A stretch of 64,000 bases of DNA from Rhynchopus sp. YZ270_cl-10 (GCA_964035575.1 OZ037902.1:186001-250000); one strand, 5' to 3'; shown: positions 42,904 through 54,116, numbered from the stretch's first letter. Notes: generated by a model from the sequence alone, not told the origin. Numbers and translations are program-made.

Positions 42904-43372
42904 ATATTTGGGTTTGCTAATCCTTAACACTCGCAAACCCCTGTGTGTGGGTTTTTGGGTGGTTTTTGCCCACAAACGGCTTTGTCGTTTTTGGGTGTGA
43001 AAACGTGGGTTGTGTGACAAGGCAAAGGGCACGTGTGCACGACCGTGTGTGGCCCACGCAGGGTTCTGATAACGCGCAAGCGTGTTTTCGGCGCCACATA
43101 CACGGGTCTGGGCCAAAAAACCGGGTTTTGTGTTGAAACTTGTGGTTTTTGGGTGCAAAACGCCTGTTTTGCCTATAGAATCCTTAAAGAACACACGGTT
43201 TCAAAGGCGTTTCCACGTAAACTCGCGACATGAAAATGGGAATTAAAAACAAATCTCTCAGAGATCTGATTTATTGAAGTTCTCAGAAATGGCCCAATCT
43301 TTCCAATGCCGAAAAAATCTTACACTTTGGTGACTCTGCGAAATGTCGACAATCCAAACGATTGGTGGACCC

Positions 43373-43512
43373 CGTGTGTACTGTGTATACTGTGTATACT
43401 GTGTATACTGTGTATACTGTGTATACTGTGTATACTGTGTATACTGTGTATACTGTGATACTGTGTATACTGTGTATACTGTGTATACTGTGTATACTGT
43501 GTATACTGTGTA
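43373..43512. repeat. Nonanucleotide satellite (CTGTGTATA)n
   Basis: About 15 units of CTGTGTATA with one shortened unit near 43455. It is followed directly by GAGGAAATTGACCAAAAACG and the TTGGCCCCACCACTGG module, exactly as at 18055. Confidence 0.97.
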
Positions 43513-43527
43513 CTGAGGAAATTGACC

Positions 43528-43605
43528 AAAAACGAGAACTTGTCCATTTCGGCAAATTGGCCCCACCACTGGCCGGACGGATTCCGGAAATGCAAATGCC
43601 GATGT
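43528..43605. repeat. TTGACCCC / TGCAAATGCCG module
   Basis: Near-identical to 18060-18145, with one change in TTGGCCCC. Confidence 0.85.
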
Positions 43606-44507
43606 TTAAAAGCGCCACCAACAATGAAACCTGGAAAAAAAATCAAAAAAAAATCCGCCCCTTTTTTTTGCACCCTTTTGGCAAATTTGGCCGCTCAGAC
43701 CTCATATTTAGGATATGCCCTGAAACTCGGTTGGTGAATATGCCTCTCGTGCACAAAAAGATTAAGATATTATTTTCAATCGAAAGATGGAGTTTATCCA
43801 CCAGCGTCGTCTCCTCTTTCACATAAAAAAAAAAGGGGGGGCTAAGAGAAGGTTGCTAATTCGAAACAAAGAAGGCAAACTTTGAAAGATGAATGTGTTT
43901 CCTCTTACAAAGCTCAGCCGAACCGCCCCACAAACCAGACAGATTTCTGGCAGGGTGGTTGATGAAAACATTGTGGTTTAAAAAAAAAAAAATGACTTGA
44001 ACTACAACACCCGGCTGGACACCCAACCCATACAGTCCTACAATCCATTCTGATATGCTCTACATCTGAGTTCGAAAAAAAATGGTTCTCTCTGGATTGC
44101 TTTGGATTATTCTTATTATTCTTTGAAACGACGGCGGGTGTGTGTGTATGTGTGGATGTGTTTTGCTACAGCATGTGGGGGACATGTGCCATAACAGTTA
44201 TGTATATGATGTGCAGTTTGCTGGATGACGTGAAAAATGGGGTAGAGGCTACTGCTAACAATACGGTAGAGAAAATAGAACAAAATAGAAGCGTAAAAAC
44301 ACTCACCACACAATAAAAACCCCATATGGGAGAGAGGTTTATGGTGAAATGCATCCTCGACCTGTTTGGTGAGGTGTGGCTCTGCAGCGCGGTTCGCTCT
44401 CCCCAGAACCGCAAAAAAAGATCGGGTCTTTTGTTTGTGCGCTCAAAGCCGGGAAAACAAAAAGGTGAAAAAATGTGTTAAACTGAAGTACGGTTGTTGT
44501 GGTTAAT

Positions 44508-44625
44508 TGAGTACTCAAAGAAAAGAAGCAAGCTTCTGTTTTTTTTTTTTTTTCAATCCGTTTTGTTTGCCCTGCAGCGCTGCCTCCAATCTTTTTAGAA
44601 TTGACAACAAGTTGTTTTATCAAAA
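44508..44625. repeat. 110-bp repeat shared with 32510-32620
   Basis: Same words and order as the first copy, inserted beside a copy of the GCGGTTC repeat (44320-44412). Confidence 0.85.
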
Positions 44626-45066
44626 AAAAAGTGTGTTCAAAATGCTTTTGTTTTCTATTTCCTCCTTCATGAGGTGCCAGAAGGAAGAAGATCCTCCCGT
44701 CCTCACCATTTTATTTTGACAGGAGGAAAAAAAAAGCGTTCGGAACTTTCCGAGACGATTTTTTTTTCTCCCTTTTTCCGAGGGTGTTCTAGTAAGTATG
44801 TTTTCAAACCAGAGGCGTATCGAACTTCAAGAGAATAGCGCTCATAGCTCATTTTACCGCGTCAAAAGGAGAGGAAAAACAACAACAACAAAAAAATCCC
44901 AAAAATACAAGACTAGTATTTTTTACTGCACAGATTTTATTTTTCCCTTCTTTTTGTTGTTCTATCCCCTCCGTTTTCCACTAAATAGGAGAAGCAAAAA
45001 AAATAACAGTCTTTTTTATGTGTCAGCAAAAGAAAAAATGGGGGAGTTGAAAATGATTTTATGTTG

Positions 45067-45135
45067 TAATTGTTGGAAATAGTGTAGTTGCCTCGGTTGT
45101 GCTGTCACAGTTGGTGCAATCTATCCATATCCACT
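45067..45135 (-). repeat. Poly-A-tailed short repeat (SINE-like), copy
   Basis: The body reads CCGAGGCAACTACACTATTTCC on the minus strand. There is a six-base insertion near its 5' end, and the tail is poor in A. Confidence 0.6.
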
Positions 45136-45563
45136 TTGGGGAGGGGAGGTTTTGTTATTCTAAGTTTTGTAGACACAAAGTACAAGACTATTACATTGAT
45201 TGCATGGTGTTCATGATGCTTTAGGGGGAAATGGGGCGAATAATGTTATTGAGTGATCAGGAACACGAATGAATAAAGAAGGGGGGCGTTGGCGAAAGAC
45301 GTCCTGTGCATCCTTCAATACATAAGACGGTTCGTTACGCAATGAGTTGTTTCATGCACGCAAAAAGAAAAGAATCATCATTTCATATACTGAGGAGACC
45401 CTGGATGCCCCCCCTCCTCGCCAGGCCTAATGCTAACTTTGGGGGAGGGGGGAAAAAAGTGAACCAGCGAAAAAAAAAAAAAAAACGAAAAAAAAAAAAT
45501 TTTTCCTCCGGGCAGGGGTCCAGGGTTTTCGCTTATTTTCATCAGTCTAAATGGGAGCCAATT

Positions 45564-45564
<1 letters not shown>

Positions 45565-45608
<44 letters not shown>

Positions 45609-45610
45609 TA
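45565..45610. repeat. Poly-C tract of 44 ending in TA
   Basis: ATTA then 44 C's then TA, immediately before the first giant palindrome. The same ATTACCCCC(n)CTA junction recurs at 47603 and 49031. Confidence 0.95.
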
Positions 45611-46796
45611 GGTGGGGGCAAAACCCCTATTTTTTTGAGGCATTTTGACTTTTTTGGACTTCCGCGCAAAGTACGTACAAACCACCCCTCATACCCACCC
45701 AGAAATGGGTCAGAAACACCCTGTGACCCGAAAATCCATGCTAAGGGCGACTCAGAATATGAAAAAATGCAAAAAAATAGTGAAAAAGTGGCCTTTTGAC
45801 GGTTTTGGCCATGTTGGGTAAAATGGCCATTTTTGGACAAAAAAATCAAAAAAACAGCAAAATTTCGACGTCATGACAGCTGCTTGGGCACAAACCTACC
45901 CCAGGGAGGTCCTGTGAGTCCATTCCGACCTGTTTTGGACACTTTAGGTACTTTTTTTGGCCGTTTTTTGGTGTTTTTAGGTCAAAAAATACCCTGGACT
46001 TTACCCTGGACGTCCCTGGGCCGCGACTTGCGCCCTGCTTTTGGACCCACTCTGGGCCAAAAAATGGGTGAAAACCCCCGAAAAAGCACTCCGGGAACCC
46101 AGATAGTTCCAAATATCCACCAGAAACCCACCCAAACACCTCAAAAACATGCCAGAAAAATATTTTTAAAAACACACTTTTTCAAATAAGTCATTATGGA
46201 ACCTGCCCAGATGAACTTTTTGAAAAAAGTGTGTTTTTGAAAATATTTTTCTGGCATGTTTTTGAGGTGTTTGGGTGGGTTTCTGGTGGATATTTGGAAC
46301 TATCTGGGTTCCCGGAGTGCTTTTTCGGGGGTTTTCACCCATTTTTTGGCCCAGAGTGGGTCCAAAAGCAGGGCGCAAGTCGCGGCCCAGGGACGTCCAG
46401 GGTAAAGTCCAGGGTATTTTTTGACCTAAAAACACCAAAAAACGGCCAAAAAAAGTACCTAAAGTGTCCAAAACAGGTCGGAATGGACTCACAGGACCTC
46501 CCTGGGGTAGGTTTGTGCCCAAGCAGCTGTCATGACGTCGAAATTTTGCTGTTTTTTTGATTTTTTTGTCCAAAAATGGCCATTTTACCCAACATGGCCA
46601 AAACCGTCAAAAGGCCACTTTTTCACTATTTTTTTGCATTTTTTCATATTCTGAGTCGCCCTTAGCATGGATTTTCGGGTCACAGGGTGTTTCTGACCCA
46701 TTTCTGGGTGGGTATGAGGGGTGGTTTGTGGGTACTTTGCGCGGAAGTCCAAAAAAGTCAAAATGCCTCACCCGTCCTGAAGGTTTTGCCCCCACC
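45611..46796. mobile_element. Giant palindrome 1 (1186 bp), TA-flanked
   Basis: Two arms of about 560 bases are near-perfect reverse complements around a 25-base centre near 46203. It ends GGTGGGGGCAAAACC and is flanked by TA at 45609-45610 and 46797-46798, as for Tc1/mariner-type or other TA-targeting elements. Small differences between arms (next to the tip, and GTACGTAC against GTACCCAC) mark left from right. No transposase is seen; all frames are mirror artefacts. It is the same length as palindrome 3 (51260-52445) and its inverse. Confidence 0.9.
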
Positions 46797-46854
46797 TACC
46801 CCCCCCCCCCCCTTTAGGTGGTCCCACGTAGAAGGAAATCCTTAAGGATTTGCT

Positions 46855-46985
46855 GTGGACACACATGTGACCCCACCGTGGAGAGCAATCGGCTCGCGCA
46901 ATCAAAAGAAAGCAGAGAAAAGGGGAAAGAAAAAGGAAAAAAGTTGCGTACCGTGCGCCTGCGGCGCACGGTAGCCAACCTTTGT
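46855..46985. repeat. GTGCGCC-hairpin repeat, copy 2
   Basis: CGGCTCGCGCAATCAAAAGA, an A/G run, GTTGCG, then the stem TACCGTGCGC/GCGCACGGTA with loop CTGCG. The 10-bp stem is perfect. Matches 4797-4925 inverted. Confidence 0.85.
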
Positions 46986-47373
46986 TTGTACTTATGTATA
47001 TACCACCAAATTTTGACCATGTTTTCCGGTGTTTTCCGGTGTTGGCCGGTGAAGTCACGGTATTGGGTACTGGGTACTGGGTACACTCGCTTCATCATTG
47101 TACTAGCCCAGGGAGGGTTCCCGGCTACCGGCAAGGTCTCTTCCAATCCGTACCCCAGTTTCCTAGTGGGCTTCTCTGGCTAGGGCTCCAGTAGGTCCCT
47201 CCACACATGTAATGTGCCTGCCTTCAGCACCCAGGGTAGCATTCCCAGCACCTTTTACCCTCAGGCAGACCTTCATAGAGTTTCAGGAGGAGTGCCACAA
47301 AGGGTCCCCGGATACAATTTAAGGTCCAGCCCAGGACGAGAGGGGCTCACAGCAGAGAATAAGCCCGGTCCCT

Positions 47374-47460
47374 GGTCCCGGTCCGGTCCTGGTATATCCT
47401 GGTCCTGGTCCTGGCCCAGGTGCCGGTCCCGGGTCCCAGACCCGGGTCCCAGATGGTACC
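47374..47460. repeat. Degenerate CCTGGT/CCCGGT minisatellite
   Basis: Imperfect hexamer units (CCTGGT, CCCGGT, CCCAGA) for about 85 bases, running into GGTACCGGGTACCTGGGTAC. Confidence 0.8.
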
Positions 47461-47502
47461 GGGTACCTGGGTACCCAGGTATACGCAAACCCGCAAATAC
47501 GG

Positions 47503-47592
47503 TACACAGGTACACAGGTACACAGGTACACAGGTACACAGGTACACAGGTACACAGGTACACAGGTACACAGGTACACAGGTACACAGGTA
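47503..47592. repeat. Octanucleotide satellite (ACAGGTAC)n
   Basis: About 11 units of ACAGGTAC, the reverse complement type of the 49721 array. It is followed within 20 bases by GTGTCTATTA and a C-run. Confidence 0.97.
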
Positions 47593-47860
47593 GGTGTCTA
47601 TTACCCCCCCCCCCCCCCCCCTAGAGGGTCGCATTGGCTAACGTTTTTATGTAATTTTTATTATTTTTTCGCCGGTGGGCCATTTCAGTGGTGACCCACA
47701 CCCTGTGCCACCCCAAAAATGGGTTTCCGGGGGTTTTTGGGGGGTTTTGCGACAAAAAACGTGAAAAAACGAAAAAAAATGCGTTGTTATTGGTGTTTTC
47801 ATGTTTTTGTACTGTATACAGCCTATGATTGGAGGAATTTGACATATTTGACTAAATAAT

Positions 47861-47992
47861 TCAAACCAAGATCGGTTCGAAGGGTCCAAAAGGGTGCAGC
47901 TCGTCGAAATCAGGCCCACAGGACCCCCAGGAGTACGATTTACACCGGAGAGTGACCCCAAGAGGCCTCTGGCGTCCCTAATTTGGCATTTT
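47861..47992. repeat. 130-bp direct repeat, copy 1
   Basis: TTCAAACCAAGATCGGTTCG, GTGCAGCTCGTCGAAATCAG, CCCCCAGGAGTACGATTT, GGCCTCTGGCG. Copy 2 lies at 48259-48393 and a diverged third at 48680-48775. Confidence 0.9.
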
Positions 47993-48157
47993 CTGCCTCC
48001 CCCCACAGCCGTACATGTTGCTGCGCAACTGAATCACTTCATCAGAACACGCCATGCATACGCCCTTGATCCGCTCCCCATCCACGAACCTCCTCACGAA
48101 CTCGGCAGCATTCCCAGACGCTTTTTGTAAGGGGGAGGTCGTTTTATATTTGTTACG
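47978..48157 (-). CDS. Unrecognised exon-like open frame with C-x2-C (no ATG at start)
   Basis: 59 codons after a polypyrimidine tract ending TGTCAAG on the minus strand. It includes KASGNAAEFVRRFVDGERIK and GVCMACSDEVIQLRSNMYGC. Composition is protein-like, with CMAC and a later C-GG suggesting part of a zinc-binding fold. It lies between two direct repeats, and the stop falls inside copy 1 of the repeat. It could be the captured last exon of a host gene. No other exon was found and the family is unknown. Confidence 0.3.
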   Translation of the reverse strand, partial: RNKYKTTSPLQKASGNAAEFVRRFVDGERIKGVCMACSDEVIQLRSNMYGCGGRQKMPN

Positions 48158-48258
48158 CTTGACAGAGGAGGAGAAGTTGGGCAGTGAGGGGGGAGGGGGG
48201 GAGGGGGGTGTTTTACACGCATACAGACGGGCTCAGCGGGTCATATTCGACTCAATAT

Positions 48259-48393
48259 TTCAAACCAAGATCGGTTCGAGGGGCCCAAAAGGGTGCAGCT
48301 CGTCGAAACCAGGCCCACAGGACCCCCAGGAGTACGATTTCCACAGGAGAGTGGCCCCAAGAGGCCTCTGGCAGCCCTAATTTGGCATTTTTT
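48259..48393. repeat. 130-bp direct repeat, copy 2
   Basis: Differs from copy 1 by about eight substitutions. It runs into a 15-base G-run at 48424. Confidence 0.9.
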
Positions 48394-49060
48394 AGCCCAC
48401 AACCGCCCCTACCCCCCTCTCTGGGGGGGGGGGGGGCAAATTTTCACTCCTTTTCCCCATTTCTGGTGCTTCTAAGTCCTCCAAAGGGTAAAAAACCGGT
48501 TCCGTTGGGTCCGCGGACCATTTTTTGGGGGGGTATGTACCCAAATTTGTACCATACCCTACTTTATGTGATGGTCATGGGCAAAGTCACGGAGAGGACA
48601 GGCACCGGACAAGCACTGGACAGGCACTTTTTTTGACTCCAAAATTCAAAAAAAATCATTTGTAAGTGGTATAGAAGTCTGTTGGTCGTTGAAATCAGGT
48701 CCACAGGACCCCTGGGACCCGATTTGCACCAGAGAGTCACCAAAATAGACCTCTGGTGATCCAAAAAAATCAATTTTTTTTGCTAAAAAACCACTTTTGC
48801 CCATTTTGGGGGAAAAGTCCATTTTTCACTAATTTTCCCCATTTTTGGTATTTCTGAGCCCACCAAAGTGTAAAAAAAATGGTTTCATTGGATCCTCCGA
48901 ACATTTTTGGGGTGGGTATGTGTCTAGTTTTCCCCGGGAAACGAGTTTCTATGTTGCAAAAAATTTTTATTTCACTTTTTGTGAGGACAATGCGACCCCC
49001 TACCCCCCCCCCCCCCCTTGGGTGTCTATTACCCCCCCCCCCCCCCCCCCCCCCCCCCTA

Positions 49061-49999
49061 GGCATAGGTGCCCGCCGAGTCGTTTTTGGGCGAGTTGTCG
49101 GAACTTTACGATTTCACCTAACAACTCGCCCAAAAACTCGGACAACTCGGCCACAACTCGCCCTATACTCGGCACAACTCGCCCTATACTCGGCACAACT
49201 CGGCCACAACTCGGCCACAACTCGCCCATTTTTACAGGCAAAAACATACAGGGATGGGAGGTGACGTTGTAAGGTTACACACATGTAACGTTGGTACAAC
49301 ACATAATCTCAAGAAAAACAACCAGGGCTAAGGCCAAACGCCACTCATTACATGCACCTTGTCATATGACTAGTCATAGGTGGTAACTAGGTCGTGGTGG
49401 TCCATGGGCCACCGTGCACACTCACGGTTTTTGGTAATTGCTGGGGGGAATGGGATATACTCCGTACATGGATACCCACACAGAACACACGGTTCCCCAG
49501 ACATCTGTCAGGCAATCACTGATTCACTTCACACAGGTCGGGCAGGCGCTGCCTGCCCATCCTCTTTTCCTGTCTGCTATCGATTCCAGGTTCACAACGT
49601 TCACACGTTTAGTCAAAATGCTTTGGGCGACGACTTCCTTTGGGATACACAAAACCACACAAAGCGCACATTCACAGACCAGCTGTGAAGCGTGGGATGC
49701 ACAAGATAAAACGTGATGTGGTGTACCTGTGTACCTGTGTACCTGTGTACCTGTGTACCTGTGTACCTGTGTACCTGTGTACCTGTGTACCTGTGTACCT
49801 GTGTACCTGTGTACCTGTGTACCTGTGTACCTGTGTACCTGTGTACCTGTGTACCTGTGTACCTGTGTACCTGTGTACCTGTGTTTTTGTAGCCATAAAA
49901 AATCCCAAAAAAAAACAACTCGCCCAAAAAAAATGGGCGAGTTGTTGGCCGAATTTGGGCGAGTTGCCGAGTTGTTTTAACTCGCCGGGCACCTATGCC
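49061..49999. mobile_element. 939-bp TIR element in a TA site
   Basis: It starts GGCATAGGTGCCCGCCGAG and ends in CTCGCCGGGCACCTATGCC. TA flanks both ends (49059-49060, 50000-50001). The ends continue inward as arrays of CAACTCGGC-type words. The interior holds an octamer satellite at 49721-49884 and a unique stretch at 49290-49715 with no supported gene. The sequence at 9268-9300 (C-run, TA, GGGGGTACGACTCC) shows what this site looks like without the insertion. Confidence 0.85.
49721..49884. repeat. Octanucleotide satellite (GTGTACCT)n
   Basis: About 20 units of GTGTACCT inside the 939-bp element. Confidence 0.97.
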
Positions 50000-50001
50000 T
50001 A

Positions 50002-51189
50002 GGGGATACGACTCCAGCCATTTTGGCTGGGACCAAACGCACGGAAAATTCATTTGGCATTATCTGGCCATCTCCAAGGCAACTGCGGGTGAAAAACACC
50101 CTCAGAGTGGGTCACAGGGGGCCTGTGGGTCGAAAAACGACCCAGAAGCCACCCCAGAATACAAAAAAATGGAAAAAAATAGTGAAAAAACGGCTTTTTT
50201 CACGTTTTGGCCACTTTGGGCAAAATAGCGATTTTTCGAGAAAAAAATCAAAAACCGGGATATTTTTTGACATCACAAAGCCTCCTTTGGCACAAATATA
50301 CCCCAAAAGTGGCCTGTGAGTCCATTCCAACCTGTTTTGGACATATTTGACACTTTTGGAAGTGTTTTTTTGGTGTTTTTAGGTCAAAAAAATGCCCAAG
50401 ACGTCCCCAAGACATCCCCAAGACACTTTGCACACCCCCTGTTACGGTCATATTTTTTTCGTTTTTTTGCCTGAAACCCCCAAAATACCCCTCCCGGACC
50501 CCACATAGTCCCGAATATCCATCACACACCCACTCAGAGTGAGTAGAAGCACCCCAAAAAAAATATTTTTTAAAGCCCTTCAACTTCAACATGGATGCTG
50601 CCGAAACTGAAGCACAATTTTAGGGCTTTAAAAAATATTTTTTTTGGGGTGCTTCTACTCACTCTGAGTGGGTGTGTGATGGATATTCGGGACTATGTGG
50701 GGTCCGGGAGGGGTATTTTGGGGGTTTCAGGCAAAAAAACGAAAAAAATATGACCGTAACAGGGGGTGTGCAAAGTGTCTTGGGGATGTCTTGGGGACGT
50801 CTTGGGCATTTTTTTGACCTAAAAACACCAAAAAAACACTTCCAAAAGTGTCAAATATGTCCAAAACAGGTTGGAATGGACTCACAGGCCACTTTTGGGG
50901 TATATTTGTGCCAAAGGAGGCTTTGTGATGTCAAAAAATATCCCGGTTTTTGATTTTTTTCTCGAAAAATCGCTATTTTGCCCAAAGTGGCCAAAACGTG
51001 AAAAAAGCCGTTTTTTCACTATTTTTTTCCATTTTTTTGTATTCTGGGGTGGCTTCTGGGTCGTTTTTCGACCCACAGGCCCCCTGTGACCCACTCTGAG
51101 GGTGTTTTTCACCCGCAGTTGCCTTGGAGATGACCAGATAATGCCAAATGAATTTTCCGTGCGCAAAAAATGGCTGGAGTCGTACCCCC
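50002..51189. mobile_element. Giant palindrome 2 (1188 bp), TA-flanked
   Basis: Arms of about 570 bases meet near 50605. Ends are GGGGATACGACTCCAGCC and its complement with GGGGG; TA flanks at 50000-50001 and 51190-51191. The body is different from palindromes 1 and 3 but similar in texture. The left arm has a short extra GCTGGGACCAAAC near the tip. A detached end is at 9286-9390. Confidence 0.9.
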
Positions 51190-51259
51190 TACCCCCCCCC
51201 CCCCCTTATATTACCCCCAAAACCCGAATATGACCCTCAAGGGGGGGGGGGGGGGGGTA

Positions 51260-52445
51260 GGTGGGGGCAAAACCTTCAGCACGGGTGAGGCATTTTGACT
51301 TTTTTGGACTTCCGCGCAAAGTACCCACAAACCACCCCTCATACCCACCCAGAAATGGGTCAGAAACACCCTGTGACCCGAAAATCCATGCTAAGGGCGA
51401 CTCAGAATATGAAAAAATGCAAAAAAATAGTGAAAAAGTGGCCTTTTGACGGTTTTGGCCATGTTGGGTAAAATGGCCATTTTTGGACAAAAAAATCAAA
51501 AAAACAGCAAAATTTCGACGTCATGACAGCTGCTTGGGCACAAACCTACCCCAGGGAGGTCCTGTGAGTCCATTCCGACCTGTTTTGGACACTTTAGGTA
51601 CTTTTTTTGGCCGTTTTTTGGTGTTTTTAGGTCAAAAAATACCCTGGACTTTACCCTGGACGTCCCTGGGCCGCGACTTGCGCCCTGCTTTTGGACCCAC
51701 TCTGGGCCAAAAAATGGGTGAAAACCCCCGAAAAAGCACTCCGGGAACCCAGATAGTTCCAAATATCCACCAGAAACCCACCCAAACACCTCAAAAACAT
51801 GCCAGAAAAATATTTTCAAAAACACACTTTTTTCAAAAAGTTCATCTGGGCAGGTTCCATAATGACTTATTTGAAAAAGTGTGTTTTTAAAAATATTTTT
51901 CTGGCATGTTTTTGAGGTGTTTGGGTGGGTTTCTGGTGGATATTTGGAACTATCTGGGTTCCCGGAGTGCTTTTTCGGGGGTTTTCACCCATTTTTTGGC
52001 CCAGAGTGGGTCCAAAAGCAGGGCGCAAGTCGCGGCCCAGGGACGTCCAGGGTAAAGTCCAGGGTATTTTTTGACCTAAAAACACCAAAAAACGGCCAAA
52101 AAAAGTACCTAAAGTGTCCAAAACAGGTCGGAATGGACTCACAGGACCTCCCTGGGGTAGGTTTGTGCCCAAGCAGCTGTCATGACGTCGAAATTTTGCT
52201 GTTTTTTTGATTTTTTTGTCCAAAAATGGCCATTTTACCCAACATGGCCAAAACCGTCAAAAGGCCACTTTTTCACTATTTTTTTGCATTTTTTCATATT
52301 CTGAGTCGCCCTTAGCATGGATTTTCGGGTCACAGGGTGTTTCTGACCCATTTCTGGGTGGGTATGAGGGGTGGTTTGTACGTACTTTGCGCGGAAGTCC
52401 AAAAAAGTCAAAATGCCTCAAAAAAATAGGGGTTTTGCCCCCACC
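51260..52445. mobile_element. Giant palindrome 3 (1186 bp), inverse of palindrome 1
   Basis: TA flanks at 51258-51259 and 52446-52447. The asymmetric marks of palindrome 1 appear here on the opposite ends, and the centre is its reverse complement, so this is the same element inserted the other way round. No unique coding sequence. Confidence 0.9.
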
Positions 52446-53660
52446 TAGGGGGGGGGGGGGGGGGGGTAATTGGCACTGAAAAATCTTGGGTTTCCGGATT
52501 TTGGAAAAAGGGGGTAATATAAGGGGGGGGGGGTAATTGGCTAGGGGGGGGTAATTGGCTCCCATTTAGACTGATAAAAAAAAATTTTCCCCAAAACCGT
52601 GAAGATATGTCCAAAAAGGGGTCAAAAAAAAAATTTGCGCTCCGCGCGAAAAGGTCCATTTCGCGTAAATACGTGATGACGTGGGATGGTAACGTGCATC
52701 AAGAACCAAACCAGCCCTTTTCTCACGTTTTTCCCCGTCGCACTAGGTTCTCTCTTGTGAACGCAACCTTCCCTCAGGACAAGAAGAAACGGCGGTTGAC
52801 ATCAAAACTTTCTGGCGAAGCCACGGTACGCAACATTTCAAAAATTGTGACCTAAAACCGAACATTTTTACAGCCAAACTATGGTAGAGGGCTGTGGGCT
52901 GTCAGTTTTTGAGCTGCGCCGCAGGCGCACGGTACGCTACTTTTTTACTTTTGCCGGCAAGGGGGGTGCATCACTGAGTCCCTGAAACAAGTCTCCATCG
53001 TCACTCCTAAGATGCGGGCGCAGGCGCCCACATCTCCAGGACCAAGGTACCCACGGCATACCACAGGCAGAGAACCCCCCATCCAAAAAACCCCCATTTT
53101 AAGGGTGAACCAGCGAACCAGCGAACCAGCGGATAAAAAAAATAATAATAAAAAAAAAGTGAACCAGCGAACCAGCGGATAGCATTAGGCCTGCTCCTCG
53201 GAACACTATTCACAAAAAAAAAATCACAAAAAGTGGATGTGATTTTTGATATTTTTTTTGTGATTTTTTTTTTTTTTGTGAATAGCATTGTGGGAGGGGG
53301 GGGGACCCGGATCTCCCTATGTACATTCTTTTCTGAGCGAAAATAATGCAAGGGTGCGAAAAATGTACCCTTGGTGTGATCACCCAAACGGATTCTCCGT
53401 GGTTCTCCCGTGGTTCTCCCGAAGGTGCTCCGCAAATCTTAATATAGCCTGAAACAGTTCTCCGTGGTTCCCCCGTGGTTCTTCCGTGGGTTGTCCGTGG
53501 GTTCTCCGTACCCCCTGAATCACACCAGTACCCTTGCTTTTTTTTGCAAAACGTAGAAAAAGAAAAGTAAATGCTTCGTACACAAATTGAAACTATAAAG
53601 TAAACTACAAAGAAAAGAAGAAAAAGGTTTAAACGAAGGATGAATATGCCTCTCAGGCAG
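52446..53660. other. Gene-free junction region after the palindrome nest
   Basis: 52446-52580 repeats GGGGGTAATTGG three times and ends in CTCCCATTTAGACTGAT, the inverse of the left flank at 45542-45564. 52816-52945 is a CAGCCAAAC repeat. 53094-53180 repeats GAACCAGC. 53207-53286 is a palindrome (TATTCACAAAAAAA). 53385-53515 is a degenerate GTGGTTCTCCC minisatellite. Confidence 0.7.
52816..52945. repeat. CAGCCAAAC...GCGCACGGTACG repeat, copy
   Basis: Begins GCGAAGCCACGGTACGCAAC and ends GCGCCGCAGGCGCACGGTAC; both ends carry CACGGTACGC. Confidence 0.8.
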
Positions 53661-53979
53661 ACTCATCGTGAAGAAAAAAAGAGGGGAAAAAAGAAAAAAA
53701 AAACAAAGAACGGTAAAAAAGGCAGCAATAAATTGCGCACCGCCTCGTATAAGAGTTGTGTGATCGAAAAGCTAAGTCTTTTTTTGTTGCAATAAGGTCC
53801 TTCGCAAGGGGAAAAAAAAATGGGTCAAAAGAACCATTTATTCCGTTAAACCTTTTGCATGGTATACTTCAAATTTCGATCACACTAATAAGGAAGATAG
53901 AAATATGACAACATATAGGTTTTTGGGGATCAAAAATGTTCCCAAACAATAGAAAGAGACGTTGAAAAATTGTATTCAT

Positions 53980-54008
53980 ATACTTTCAGTTCACAGAATT
54001 GAAAGTAT
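53980..54008. repeat. Short hairpin ATACTTTCA...TGAAAGTAT, copy 2
   Basis: Perfect 9-bp stem with loop GTTCACAGAAT. Confidence 0.7.
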
Positions 54009-54116
54009 TTGAGAGGGTCAACACATGCACCCTTTCCTTTTGAAGTTGAAAAGTGCAAAAACACAAGCAAAAATAGATTCACGCGAATCACGGGAAGAGA
54101 AAAAAAAGGTTGCCTT

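Noticed and set aside
42579-43673. Cys/Tyr- and Ser/Ile-repeat frames over the 7- and 9-base satellites
   Set aside because: Same artefact of stop-free tandem repeats.
47214-47634. Frames with TGTQVHRY repeats around 47.5 and 49.8 kb
   Set aside because: Octamer satellite read in frame.
17782-49884. CRISPR-like or telomere-like arrays
   Set aside because: The arrays have no spacers between units and do not match known telomere repeats; they are internal satellites.
45833-52223. Matching 109-135-residue frames on both strands of the giant palindromes
   Set aside because: They are mirror images created by the inverted arms, with G/F/P-rich composition from homopolymers and no domain.
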